From: Legionella sp.
GTDB taxonomy: Bacteria; Pseudomonadota; Gammaproteobacteria; Legionellales; Legionellaceae
Reading direction: 5' to 3'
Length of the DNA stretch: 33,481 nt
Assembly: GCA_030694525.1 (NCBI GenBank)
Contig: JAUXYG010000115.1
Location: 1 to 33,481 of the forward strand
The notes under the pieces are model-generated. The model had not been told where the DNA came from. It worked only from the letters and a program-made list of their open reading frames with translations, and made no database searches. The stretch's first letter is position 1; every line of letters begins with the position of its first letter. Of the stretch, positions 7,561 to 16,482 are shown piece after piece. Both the position numbers and the translations under genes were made by a program.

Positions 7561-10074
7561 ATGCTCAAAATATTATGCACTGAGAATTCGATGGCTAAAT
7601 CTTATGTCTTTTATGTACATGGAATGACTTGTGTCAGTTGCAGTGGAATGATTCAATCTATTCTTGAGAATACAGATTTATCAATACTTGGATTAAGCCC
7701 ACTAAAACAATTCAATGTAGATATCAGTGCAGAAGATCCTAAAGAACTTATTATAACGCTACAAAATGACAAGGAAATTAGTGATTCTGGATGGCAAAAA
7801 CTTAGAGGACTAATTGAGGAGCTCGGCTTTAGATGTGAAAACTCTGATTATCTTCCTAATAACAGAGATGTGGCTAAACCCGACATTAAAGATGAATTTG
7901 CTCATATCAATTACCAGCAGCACCCTCTAACCAAATGGTTAAAATCACATTGGTTTCTTGGCAGTGTCGGCACCATTAGTGGTATTACTTTACTCGCGAT
8001 CGGACTTATATTTCCTGTTATCCCCCTAGGAATTATGATTGGATTTGCCGCATTCAGCACGGTATTAACTTTAGCGCTTGGTGCCAACTCATACAAAGAT
8101 GCATGGAAAAAACTGGTTAAAGCTAATGGGTTAACCATGGACTCACTTTTTACCATCAGTACTCTTTCTGTCCTGGTAGTCTCCGTACTGTCTTTCTTTA
8201 TTCCCTGGCTACCCATGATGTTCGAAACCGGGTTGCTGATTTATGGTTTTCGTCATATAGGACTTGCAATTGAAGAGCGTTTGAAAAAAAACATCAGATC
8301 CACACGATTTGAAGACCGATTGCCCGAAAAAATAATTCGTGTGGGCGAAGAGAAGCAAGAAGAAGTCTTACTAAGCCTTATCAACCCTTCTGATACTTTA
8401 ATTATTAATGAAGGTGCTGTTATTCCTGTAGATGGCATGAGTAAAAATGATCATTTAATATATGACACGATCATTACTGGATCAATTACACCTAAACTGT
8501 ATCCGGCTGGAAGCAATGTACTTGCAGGAATGAAAGTGGCTCAAGGTTCAGGTCAATTCCACCTAACCGTAAAGAACAGCATGGATAATTCCTACTTAAA
8601 GTCTTTAGATAAACAAATTTCCGAATCCATTAAGAATAAAGCCCCTATAGAAATCAAAACAGCTCAAATACTAACCTATTTTATTCCCTTAGTTATAGCC
8701 CTGGCTCTAGTCTCGGGATTTATGATCAGTCTTTTTTTTCCTGTAGCGTTAGCTATTCAAACTGCAGTATCGGTTCTGGTTAGTGCTTGTCCTTGTACTT
8801 TAGGTCTTATCATTCCCTTGGCAGTAAAAACGGGAATGTTTAAAGCAGCAAAGCAAGGAGTTCTTTTTAAGGATTCTGCAAAACTGCAATACGCCAATCA
8901 AATCGACACTGTGGTGTTTGATTTAAATGGCACATTAACCCAAGGAATTCCGACAGTTAAGGATTATCAGGTTTTATCAAAGTCTGGGATTTCACAATCT
9001 TATTTTTTAAAAATTTCTGCTGCTCTAGAGCAACAAACCCTCCATCCTGTAGGTAAAGCAATTTGGAAAAGTGCTCCAGAACTTGAAAAAACTCCAGAGG
9101 TCACTCATGCGAAACAACACTCTCTGGGGGCTGAGGGTTTAATTGATGGTAAGCGTTACTTGATTGGTGGTACTGCGCTTATGAAAGAGAACAACGTATC
9201 TCTAACTCCTGTCGATAATATAGGTTTGGAAATTGGCGACAGCCTGGTCTTTTTAGCTGAGGTTTTAGGTAATGAAGCCCATCTTATTGGCTATATCGTA
9301 ATAACAGACCCTTTACGTGATGATGCTATTCACACTATTAATGCGCTGAAAAAAATGGGGAAAGAAGTTCATATCTGTACCGGCGCTGATCAAAAAACTG
9401 CCGAGCGTTATGCGCAAAAATTAGAAATAAAACATATATGTGCCAATGCAACGGCTAATAAAGAATATAACGCCAAACTAGAATACATAAAAATGTTAAA
9501 AAATCAAAACCGAAAAGTGGCTATGGTCGGAGATGCAGGCAATGATGCAGCGGCAGTTGCTGAAAGTGATTTTGGATTCGCAGTACTCTCACCTGATTGT
9601 GACCATGTAACCAAGGATAGGGCTAGTGCAGTGATTCAACGAAACTCTTTGCTTACCGTTGCGACTGCTTTTGCGATATCAAAACAAACGGTAAGAAACA
9701 TTAATCAGAATCTAGTACTTAGCGTGGGTTATAATTTAGCGGCCATCTCATTTTCAGGTGGATTATTGCTGGCACTTGGAATTACTTTAAATCCAGCTGT
9801 GGGCGTTCTATTAATGACAGTGCAAGCATGTATTGTTTTATTAAATGTTTATCGCTTTAAAAAACAGCCTATAGCCCATTTAGAAAATCCAGATATTTTG
9901 ACAACCAACTTTCCTGAAACATCGTCGCATAAAAAAATAGGGCAGCATCTAAAAATTAATCATCAAATCGAAAGCCCGACTTTAGAACCTGAAGCGGACA
10001 TAGTTTCTCCAGGAATTTTTAATCAATTACCAGTACATTTAGAGGATAAAAGAATTTCTCTTCGCTTAATTTAG
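7561..10074 (+). CDS. divergent P1B-type (heavy-metal) ATPase homologue
   Basis: The 837-aa product has the full heavy-metal P-type ATPase layout. It contains an HMA-like domain with GMTC24-VSC27, TM helices from about 130, an actuator domain (PVDG near 288), the CPC metal motif at 410-412, a P/N domain, HP at 495-496, a final TM pair with YN, and a soluble tail of about 80 aa. Several normally invariant sites are altered: DKTGT reads DLNGT (phosphorylation Asp454 kept), TGE reads TGS (306-308), TGD reads TGA (607-609), and GDGxND reads GDAGND (657-662). The Cu(I) MxxSS motif of the last helix reads MTVQAC. The frame is unbroken, so it is not an obvious pseudogene. ATG 7591 (MAKSYVFYVHGMTC) is an alternative start. 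Transport activity and metal are uncertain. Confidence 0.85.
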   Translation: MLKILCTENSMAKSYVFYVHGMTCVSCSGMIQSILENTDLSILGLSPLKQFNVDISAEDPKELIITLQNDKEISDSGWQKLRGLIEELGFRCENSDYLPNNRDVAKPDIKDEFAHINYQQHPLTKWLKSHWFLGSVGTISGITLLAIGLIFPVIPLGIMIGFAAFSTVLTLALGANSYKDAWKKLVKANGLTMDSLFTISTLSVLVVSVLSFFIPWLPMMFETGLLIYGFRHIGLAIEERLKKNIRSTRFEDRLPEKIIRVGEEKQEEVLLSLINPSDTLIINEGAVIPVDGMSKNDHLIYDTIITGSITPKLYPAGSNVLAGMKVAQGSGQFHLTVKNSMDNSYLKSLDKQISESIKNKAPIEIKTAQILTYFIPLVIALALVSGFMISLFFPVALAIQTAVSVLVSACPCTLGLIIPLAVKTGMFKAAKQGVLFKDSAKLQYANQIDTVVFDLNGTLTQGIPTVKDYQVLSKSGISQSYFLKISAALEQQTLHPVGKAIWKSAPELEKTPEVTHAKQHSLGAEGLIDGKRYLIGGTALMKENNVSLTPVDNIGLEIGDSLVFLAEVLGNEAHLIGYIVITDPLRDDAIHTINALKKMGKEVHICTGADQKTAERYAQKLEIKHICANATANKEYNAKLEYIKMLKNQNRKVAMVGDAGNDAAAVAESDFGFAVLSPDCDHVTKDRASAVIQRNSLLTVATAFAISKQTVRNINQNLVLSVGYNLAAISFSGGLLLALGITLNPAVGVLLMTVQACIVLLNVYRFKKQPIAHLENPDILTTNFPETSSHKKIGQHLKINHQIESPTLEPEADIVSPGIFNQLPVHLEDKRISLRLI

Positions 10075-10179
10075 TTAAAGGGAGCTTCGTTACAGTATTT
10101 CACTTGGTGTTTTAACTTAGTATTTATCAATAAATCAGTGATGTAAACAACCCTAAGCTTAAGGTGATTTAGAATGAAT

Positions 10180-10282
10180 TGGATTGCTTCGTCGCTTCGC
10201 TCCTCCCAACGACATTTTAAATACATGTTCGAGTGTTATTGTTCTCCAGTCGTAGCAAGAAGCGAAGCGACGAAGCAATCCA
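10180..10282. repeat. long inverted repeat (GGATTGCTTCGTCGC family)
   Basis: The 22-base arm 10180-10201 (beginning TGGATTGCTTCGTCGCTTCG) is perfectly repeated in inverse orientation at 10261-10282. Imperfect complementarity continues inward to 10213 and 10249. Elements beginning GGATTGCTTCGTCGCTTCGC are familiar dispersed extragenic palindromes in several gammaproteobacteria, from memory. The unit resembles a small non-coding mobile repeat with no coding capacity. Confidence 0.75.
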
Positions 10283-10693
10283 GAAATGAGCTTATTGGTT
10301 AGAAATAAGTTAATTATTTTACAAACCGTCACACCAAGGAGCCTCAACTTGGTATAATGGATGACATCTGTGGAACTCAGGTACATAAACACGGACCAGC
10401 AATTATCAATAACGCCCTCAATATACCGAAATTGAAAATTTACTCAGCTAAATTCATACATTATTATTTACTCTGTTTAAATTTTCCTGCAAGTTTTCCA
10501 AACTCAAAAAACTACCATGTCCCTCTCGCGTTTAAAAAATCCACATTTACTGTAAGAGGATAGTAGACAGAAATTTGTCTTCAATGAGGTCTTAAGCAAA
10601 AATTAACTGGAAATGATCTGGCATAATGTTTTTTAAAATCGTTCATGAAGCACAATGTGTCGTAAAACTTATTTCAATCGAAATATCTCCACT

Positions 10694-10742
10694 TTGATTA
10701 TCATAGGTTGATTCCACTAAGTATGATAATCAAGCGTTTTTT
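10694..10742 (+). terminator. possible intrinsic terminator (plus strand)
   Basis: TTGATTATCATA (10694-10705) pairs perfectly with TATGATAATCAA (10722-10733) across a 16-base loop, followed by GCG and six T. The stem is AT-rich, so termination strength is doubtful. It lies about 20-70 bases from the end of the minus-strand GT9 gene but the T-run suits plus-strand transcripts. It could instead be an operator-like palindrome. Confidence 0.4.
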
Positions 10743-10762
10743 CAAATTTTAATAAACGAAAG

Positions 10763-11779
10763 TCAGTCAAAAATACGGCCTAACTTGTCCATTACTTCGG
10801 GTACGGTAATTAACTGCATGGCCTCATTTCCATGGACGTGTGTGCCCCAGCTGTGCGCCTCATAAGTCAAACCGAGAACCTGTTTCACCGCTTCTGGATA
10901 GCGATTAACAGCCAGATGTTTAAATGTGTAAGGGCCAGAAATAAAGGGATTAGTAACTGCATGTAGCGCGACCACCGGTGTATTCACCGCAGCTGCCATA
11001 TGCGAAGGCCCAGTATCAGGACAAAGTACCGCTTTCGCTTTACTAATAACGGCCAGCAATTGTTTCGGGCGGGTTTTACCTACCAGACTTATTGCAGGTA
11101 TCTGCTTCATAATGTGTTGAGCCAATTTTTGATCATATTCTCCCGGGCCACCGGTAATCACTACGTTAACCTGCCATTTATCCTGAGCTTGCCTGAGCAC
11201 TGCGATATAGCGGTCAAGGGGCCAACTCCGCTCAGGTTTGCTTGCTGCGGGATTAATGACCAGAATAGGTCCATCTTGAGGCAAATGTTGCTCCGCCCAT
11301 TCATAATCTGCGGCAGTAATCGGTAAATTCCATTGAATTTCTTTTTTAGTCACACCTAGTGGTTCGGCGAACTTTAAGAACCCTTCTAAGGTGTGATCTT
11401 TACCCGGAGTAATTTTCTCTTTAACAACCCAACGGTGCCCATCATTAGCGCGATGATTATCATACCCTATTTTTCGTGTTGCCTTAATTAAGGGATACAA
11501 TAGATTGGTTCTAAAACTTGCCTGCGGCGCAAGCAGTACATCAAAATGTCGCTGCTGCATCAATTTTTTAAACTGCCAAAAATCATTTAAAGAATTGGGT
11601 TTTTTTATCACAATAAATTCAACCCCATCCATTCCCTCGACGAGATCATAGGCTGGCCTTGAAATAATCCAGGTTAATTTGGCCTCAGGCAAATGCGCTT
11701 GTAAGGTACGGATTAATGGAACCATCATCAAAACATCGCCTAGAGCAGACAATCTGACGATGCAAATAGAGTTAATCAT
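10763..11779 (-). CDS. glycosyltransferase family 9 (heptosyltransferase-like)
   Basis: This 338-aa protein has the GT9/GT-B signature. The N-terminus INSICIVRLSALGDVLMMVPLIRTLQ is the classic nucleotide-sugar-GT9 opening. The C-terminal donor-site segment has VLCPDTGPSHMAAAVNTPVVALHAVTNP. An ATG at 11821 is in frame, but the start at 11779 places the conserved first strand at residue 2 and overlaps the zinc-finger gene stop by 8 bases. GT9 enzymes usually add ADP-heptose to lipid A-core at the inner membrane. Legionella LPS core is reported to lack heptose, so the real donor may differ (inference). It is the last gene of the miaA-side operon. Confidence 0.85.
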   Translation of the reverse strand: MINSICIVRLSALGDVLMMVPLIRTLQAHLPEAKLTWIISRPAYDLVEGMDGVEFIVIKKPNSLNDFWQFKKLMQQRHFDVLLAPQASFRTNLLYPLIKATRKIGYDNHRANDGHRWVVKEKITPGKDHTLEGFLKFAEPLGVTKKEIQWNLPITAADYEWAEQHLPQDGPILVINPAASKPERSWPLDRYIAVLRQAQDKWQVNVVITGGPGEYDQKLAQHIMKQIPAISLVGKTRPKQLLAVISKAKAVLCPDTGPSHMAAAVNTPVVALHAVTNPFISGPYTFKHLAVNRYPEAVKQVLGLTYEAHSWGTHVHGNEAMQLITVPEVMDKLGRIFD

Positions 11780-11969
11780 TCTGCAGCACAAACCGTGAGC
11801 CACAATAAGGACATACTTCAACCCCGGTTTTTTCTATGGGTAAATATACTTTAGGATGAGCATTCCACAATTCCATAGCGTCTGTAGGGCAACTTAGAGG
11901 CAACTCATGGCGATGAATGACATAATTCTTTTGTGCACTTGCCGGTTCTTTGTGTAATTTTTCTGACAT
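11772..11969 (-). CDS. zf-CHCC zinc-finger domain protein (65 aa)
   Basis: This 65-aa protein carries the CHCC zinc-finger pattern: a Cys in LSCPTDAMELWNAHP, the following His, and CPYCGSRF near the C-terminus. The same fold is found in mitochondrial complex I subunit NDUFS6 and in small bacterial proteins. Its function in bacteria is not established. It lies 26 bases downstream of miaA and overlaps the GT9 start, so cotranscription is likely. Confidence 0.85.
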   Translation of the reverse strand: MSEKLHKEPASAQKNYVIHRHELPLSCPTDAMELWNAHPKVYLPIEKTGVEVCPYCGSRFVLQND

Positions 11970-11995
11970 GATGTTCCTTTACGGCGTGGTATGAA

Positions 11996-12934
11996 TCAAG
12001 AAGCTTCATTATCCAATATTTCTCCGATTTTCGCTATAATCTGCGCACTAAAAGTCGAATTTTGCGAGTCATATAAAAAAGCATCGTCCCAATGCCTCAA
12101 CCAGGTTAATTGACGTTTGGCCAGTTGTCTGGTCGCCGCAATCCCTTTGTCTCGCATCGTTGAATGATCATACAGACCTTGTAAGTGCTCTAAAATTTGC
12201 CGATATCCCACACAACGCATTGCTGGCATCGCAGGTTGTAGGGCCCATTTTTCTTGCAGCGCCTGCACTTCTGGCACTAATCCTTCCGTTAACATGAGAT
12301 TAAATCGTTGCGCAATACGATCATGCAGCCATGATCGGTCTTGCGGAAATAAAGCAAAATTTATAAAGCGATAGTCGGATAGATTTTTCTGTTCTGCTCG
12401 AAATGTGGATAAAGTAATCCCACTAAGATAATATACTTCTAAAGCCCTTTGGATCCTTTGCGCATCATGTGCATGAATTCGCGCAGCAGTTTCGGGGTCA
12501 ACTACGGCTAATTGCTCATGTAATGCACCCCACCCGTTACGCATGGCCTCATTTTCTATTTGTAACCGAATGGTCTCATTCGCTTTAGGTAAGACCGATA
12601 GTCCTTTTTGCAGGGCATTGAAGTACATCATGGTTCCCCCGGTCAATAAGGGAATTTTTCCTTTTTTAATAATTAAATCGCACAAAGCGAATGCATCAGT
12701 ACAAAATTGAGCCGCTGAATATGAATCTACGGGATCAATAATATCAATCAGATGATGCGGTGCACGCAGCAGTTCTTCCTGCGTGGGTTTCGCAGTTCCT
12801 ATATTCATTTCTCGATAAATCATCGCAGAATCCACACTAATGATTTCAAAAGGGAAATGATTTAATAAATCAAAGGCTAAATGAGTTTTACCGGATGCGG
12901 TTGGGCCCATTAAACAAAAAACCAGTTTAGACAT
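11996..12934 (-). CDS. miaA: tRNA dimethylallyltransferase MiaA
   Basis: This 312-aa enzyme transfers a dimethylallyl group from DMAPP to N6 of A37 in tRNAs that read UNN codons. The P-loop GPTASGKT lies at residues 9-16, with the conserved ISVDSAMIYREMNIGTAKPT next, then LLTGGTMMYF and the C-terminal MRCVGYRQI and ATRQLAKRQLTWLR. The length matches E. coli MiaA (316). The start overlaps the end of mutL by 8 bases. In most gammaproteobacteria hfq follows miaA; here a zinc-finger gene does. Confidence 0.97.
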   Translation of the reverse strand: MSKLVFCLMGPTASGKTHLAFDLLNHFPFEIISVDSAMIYREMNIGTAKPTQEELLRAPHHLIDIIDPVDSYSAAQFCTDAFALCDLIIKKGKIPLLTGGTMMYFNALQKGLSVLPKANETIRLQIENEAMRNGWGALHEQLAVVDPETAARIHAHDAQRIQRALEVYYLSGITLSTFRAEQKNLSDYRFINFALFPQDRSWLHDRIAQRFNLMLTEGLVPEVQALQEKWALQPAMPAMRCVGYRQILEHLQGLYDHSTMRDKGIAATRQLAKRQLTWLRHWDDAFLYDSQNSTFSAQIIAKIGEILDNEAS

Positions 12935-14579
12935 TTAATAACATCCGACAATCTTCAACAGTTAAAGTTCTCCACAAGGTTTGTTTTTGGTCATCCTGTA
13001 CTCGAGTTAAAAATTCGCTTAATTCCATGCGCTCCTCATGACTCAGTAACCCGGGATCAATTATTTGAGAATTTATTAACAACTCAATCAATAACTCATG
13101 CTCAATATGCTTTATCCCTTCTAATTGATGAAACAACCGGTGTAAATCCAAATGTGGGATTTTAACAGGAATACTCAAAATGGACACAAGATCCTCTGAC
13201 AACAATTTAATTTGAATACCCAGTTTTGCAAGACTCTCTTGTAAGTGTGAGTAATTTTCAAGTAACGACTTAGGCAAGCAGTATGTGATTGGAACTAATA
13301 ATGGTCTGCTTACTAAAGGAAAACCGCTTTCTTTCAGATTCATTTTTAACCAATAATGGTGTAATGAAACTACATCTACTATATACGGTTGGCTCTGGAT
13401 AAAAATTAATGAATATTGGTTATTAAGAGGGATCCATGTATCAAATCTTTTAATGGGACTCACATTACCAGGTGAGTTCTCTTTCTTCGTGATATGTGAA
13501 TCGTTAGCCCGAAGAAAATTAGGATTAGGTTCTCGTATATCGATGCTTTGTTTAGGCTGCTCCTGATAAGACGTTTTATTGGCTGTAATGTGCAGCTCAT
13601 GAGTTAGTGAAGACATCAAAAAATCATGCACCAGACGGGGTTGCTGAAACCTGACCTCATGTTTGGTAGGATGAACATTAACATCCACTTCTGCAGGGTC
13701 AATTGTTAAATACAATAAATAGGCAGGAAACCGCCCCGGGTGCAGCAGGCCATCATAAGCTTGTTTTAATGCATGGTTAATTAATTTATCTTTGACCATT
13801 CGTTGATTGATATATACCCATTGTCTATCGTTTTGACTGCGTTGAAAATCAGGGCTGCTAATCCATCCAGTTAACCTTAATCTACCGCGACTCTCATCGA
13901 GAAAAACTGCGGATTTTACAAATGCAGTACCAAATATTTTAGTCATGCGAATGTGTTGCGTTTGTTCATTAAGAGCGCAGGGCAAAGAAAGTATGAGTTT
14001 ATTATTGTGCTTTAACGTTAACCCAATGTGAGGAGCACTTAAGGCAAAGCGCTTAACTACTAATTCTATAGCCTGAAACTCCAGTTTTTCATTTTTCAAA
14101 AATTTTTTGCGCACCGGAGCATTATAGAATAAATCACACACTTCAATTGTTGTGCCCACGTTACGTGCACCAGGTGTGATCGTAATATTTCCATTTTTAC
14201 ACTGCAAGACCATAGCGTGTTGCTGAGATTCAGTGCATGAGCTTATCGTCAGTTGAGCGATTGATGCAATGCTGGCTAAGGCTTCCCCTCTAAAGCCCAT
14301 ACTGCCAATTGAATACAGATCATCTAAAGTTGTAATTTTACTCGTAGCGTGTGCCGCAATAGCTAATGGCAAATCATCTGCCACAATTCCATGACCGTTA
14401 TCGCTGATTTTGATTTGATTCAAACCACCATAGCCTATATCAATGGAAATCATACTTGCGCCCGCATCTAATGAATTTTCTAATAATTCTTTGACCACTG
14501 ATGCGGGTCTTTCGATCACTTCTCCAGCTGCTATCTGATTCGCTATAGCAGCAGGCAATTGTTGAATTCTTAAGCCCAT
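12927..14579 (-). CDS. mutL: DNA mismatch repair protein MutL
   Basis: This 550-aa protein couples MutS mismatch recognition to downstream strand excision. The N-terminal GHKL ATPase is clear: IAAGEVIERPASVVKELLEN near residue 20, DNGHGI, and SMGFRGEALASIASI. The transducer domain carries VDVNVHPTKHEVRF. The linker (about 335-385) is short, and the C-terminal dimerisation domain follows. The endonuclease motif DQHAxxExxxxE is not present; the corresponding region reads YIVDVVSLHHYW. It therefore looks like the E. coli-type MutL without nuclease activity, which normally acts with MutH. It overlaps the amidase gene by 10 bases and miaA by 8. Confidence 0.96.
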   Translation of the reverse strand: MGLRIQQLPAAIANQIAAGEVIERPASVVKELLENSLDAGASMISIDIGYGGLNQIKISDNGHGIVADDLPLAIAAHATSKITTLDDLYSIGSMGFRGEALASIASIAQLTISSCTESQQHAMVLQCKNGNITITPGARNVGTTIEVCDLFYNAPVRKKFLKNEKLEFQAIELVVKRFALSAPHIGLTLKHNNKLILSLPCALNEQTQHIRMTKIFGTAFVKSAVFLDESRGRLRLTGWISSPDFQRSQNDRQWVYINQRMVKDKLINHALKQAYDGLLHPGRFPAYLLYLTIDPAEVDVNVHPTKHEVRFQQPRLVHDFLMSSLTHELHITANKTSYQEQPKQSIDIREPNPNFLRANDSHITKKENSPGNVSPIKRFDTWIPLNNQYSLIFIQSQPYIVDVVSLHHYWLKMNLKESGFPLVSRPLLVPITYCLPKSLLENYSHLQESLAKLGIQIKLLSEDLVSILSIPVKIPHLDLHRLFHQLEGIKHIEHELLIELLINSQIIDPGLLSHEERMELSEFLTRVQDDQKQTLWRTLTVEDCRMLLNV

Positions 14580-16006
14580 GCCGAGGGAATCGCCAATTTT
14601 AATCCAGGGTCTAACGATGCGGTGCCAGATATATGATTCATAGCCTGTAGCGCATTAACAGATACTTTATAACGTGAAGCAATAGCGGGTAAGGTCTCAC
14701 CCGCTCTCACCAGATGAAATCTGCTTGAAGTCATTGCCTCAATTCGTGAACCATGCGGCGGGTTATCCCAAAAATAATGTTTTATACCTTGGAAAATAGC
14801 CTGGCTTAAACGAGTCTGATAACCAGGGTTGGTAAGGTTTCTTTCTTCAATAGGATTCGAGATAAATCCGGTTTCAACCAGGATAGAGGGAATATCAGGG
14901 GATTTTAATACCATAAATCGTGCCTGTTCCACTTTATTATTATGTAAATTGGTGAAATTATCGAGTTGGTTTAAAACCCTTCCGCCCATTTGTAATCCCG
15001 CATTAATGGTTGCCGTTTGCGATAAATCAATTAACACTGAACGGACTACTCCATTGGTGTCATCTAAATCGCCAAGATTGACTCCTCCAAGCTCAGAGTA
15101 GTTTTCTTTTTCTGCAATCCACCGTGCAGCTTCACTGGTAGCACCACTTTGCGATAATGCAAAAACAGAGGCACCATTTGAATGAGGATTATTAAAGGCA
15201 TCCGCATGAATAGAAACAAAAATATCACCATTATATTTCCTGGCAATATCAAGACGTTGTCTTAAGCCTACATAATAATCGCCTGAACGCGTTAATACAG
15301 CCCGCATTCCAGGTTGTCGGTCAATCAGTTGTTTTAGTCGTAACGTGATCGCGAGAACCACGTTTTTTTCCTGACTGTTTCGTGGACCGCGGGCGCCAGG
15401 ATCCTTGCCTCCATGCCCCGCGTCAAGGACAACGATTACATCACGCAAATTTTTGCCCGGTGTGTGAAACGCCTTAATGGGTTGCTGAACTGTTCTTTCC
15501 TGCATGAGCTGCGCTGGCTGTACTTTAATGGGATTTTTATTTTGCTGAGTTATTTTAGCTACTGGATATTTGGAGGCATTTGGTTTTGCTGGTTGCAACA
15601 CGGCCTGATGCAGGCTCCCAACGCTTCCAGTCAAATCCACTTTAAGGCCATTAAAAGCACCATTGGGATGCCATGGTGAGGAGGTGACTCGTACTTGCTG
15701 ATTCACATCAAACACCAAGCGCAAGGTTTTAGTATCCGAGGAACCACTCCGGACTTGCCTGATTAATGCATTTGTTAAACCCAATTGGTTTAGATTAGCA
15801 CTCAAATGAGTATTGGTTAAATCGATAACGACACGATTAGGATTAGTCAGGGTAAACAGTTTGTGAGTAAACGAACCATCGATAGTAAAGAATAAACTGG
15901 TGCTATCCGATTGTTGATTTACAGTAATATTTTTTAATTGGCCAGCATTCACAGCAGCACATATGCTCAAAACCAGCCAAAAATGCAACGCTCGCTTGAT
16001 CATCAT
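14570..16006 (-). CDS. N-acetylmuramoyl-L-alanine amidase (AmiB/AmiC type, AMIN + Amidase_3 + LysM)
   Basis: This 478-aa periplasmic enzyme cleaves the amide bond between MurNAc and the stem peptide during cell separation. A signal peptide (residues 1-21) precedes an AMIN domain (about 25-125). A variable linker leads to the Amidase_3 domain (about 190-410) with zinc-site segments VVLDAGHGGKDPGA, EKNVVLAITL and SIHADAF, and the catalytic SILVETGFISN. A LysM peptidoglycan-binding domain (about 430-475) ends the protein. The ATG at 16006 overlaps the tsaE stop as ATGA; the next codon is also ATG. The place between tsaE and mutL is that of E. coli amiB. Confidence 0.93.
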   Translation of the reverse strand: MMIKRALHFWLVLSICAAVNAGQLKNITVNQQSDSTSLFFTIDGSFTHKLFTLTNPNRVVIDLTNTHLSANLNQLGLTNALIRQVRSGSSDTKTLRLVFDVNQQVRVTSSPWHPNGAFNGLKVDLTGSVGSLHQAVLQPAKPNASKYPVAKITQQNKNPIKVQPAQLMQERTVQQPIKAFHTPGKNLRDVIVVLDAGHGGKDPGARGPRNSQEKNVVLAITLRLKQLIDRQPGMRAVLTRSGDYYVGLRQRLDIARKYNGDIFVSIHADAFNNPHSNGASVFALSQSGATSEAARWIAEKENYSELGGVNLGDLDDTNGVVRSVLIDLSQTATINAGLQMGGRVLNQLDNFTNLHNNKVEQARFMVLKSPDIPSILVETGFISNPIEERNLTNPGYQTRLSQAIFQGIKHYFWDNPPHGSRIEAMTSSRFHLVRAGETLPAIASRYKVSVNALQAMNHISGTASLDPGLKLAIPSAWA

Positions 16007-16482
16007 TTATCCGCCAGGCACGCTAAAATTCTTTTGCCAGTATCGCTTAATGTCGCTATTTGCATCACGCGTCCAGCCCCCTTAATACTTAAGTTAAAAC
16101 GAATATCAATATTAGGCAATGATTTTCCTGCATGTTCTGCCCATTCAATACAACAAATAGTGTTTGGACCAAAATAATCTCTAAACCCCAGGTACTCCAG
16201 CTCCTCTTCATGGTGGATACGATAAAGATCGAAATGATGAATGTTCATGTTCCCGGAGGAGTAACTTTCAACCAGAGAAAAGGTAGGACTTTTAATTGCA
16301 GAGTGAATACCCAGCTTTTTGAGCATGGCTCGAATTATGGTTGTTTTCCCAGTACCTATATCACCACTAAAGGCAATAACCAATGGCGCTGATAAACATG
16401 CGGCAAGCTGAGAGGCAAATTCTTCGCTGGCATACTCATTCTCCAAATCCAGAATGGCTGTATCGTGTGTTTTTTTAATCAT
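16003..16482 (-). CDS. tsaE: tRNA threonylcarbamoyladenosine biosynthesis ATPase TsaE
   Basis: This 159-aa P-loop ATPase works with TsaB and TsaD to make t6A37 in ANN-decoding tRNAs. The Walker A motif is FSGDIGTGKTTI (about residues 38-49). SPTFSLVESY and HHFDLYRI follow, and CIEWAEHAG is the conserved late motif. Size and motifs match E. coli TsaE (YjeE, 153 aa). It overlaps the upstream nnr gene and the downstream amidase gene by ATGA on both sides, suggesting tight translational coupling. Confidence 0.96.
   Translation of the reverse strand: MIKKTHDTAILDLENEYASEEFASQLAACLSAPLVIAFSGDIGTGKTTIIRAMLKKLGIHSAIKSPTFSLVESYSSGNMNIHHFDLYRIHHEEELEYLGFRDYFGPNTICCIEWAEHAGKSLPNIDIRFNLSIKGAGRVMQIATLSDTGKRILACLADK

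Larger units (their letters stand above)
10075..10762. other. 690-bp gene-poor interval
   Basis: No convincing protein gene is seen between the ATPase and the convergent GT9 gene. The interval holds a long palindromic repeat (10180-10282), a perfect extended -10 box TGGTATAAT (10350-10358) overlapped by a CCAAG/CTTGG inverted repeat (10334-10338, 10348-10352), and a 12-bp hairpin followed by six T (10694-10742). A 68-codon frame from 10357 has no recognisable features and is AT-rich like intergenic DNA. An unannotated noncoding transcript between the -10 box and the hairpin is possible. Confidence 0.5.

Noticed and set aside
7561..10074. P-type ATPase as a pseudogene
   Set aside because: The motifs are changed, but the frame is complete from HMA domain to C-terminal tail with no internal stop or frameshift.
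10357..10563. 68-codon plus-strand frame in the gap after the ATPase
   Set aside because: It starts only a few bases after a -10-like box, has no Shine-Dalgarno, no recognisable domain and intergenic-like composition.
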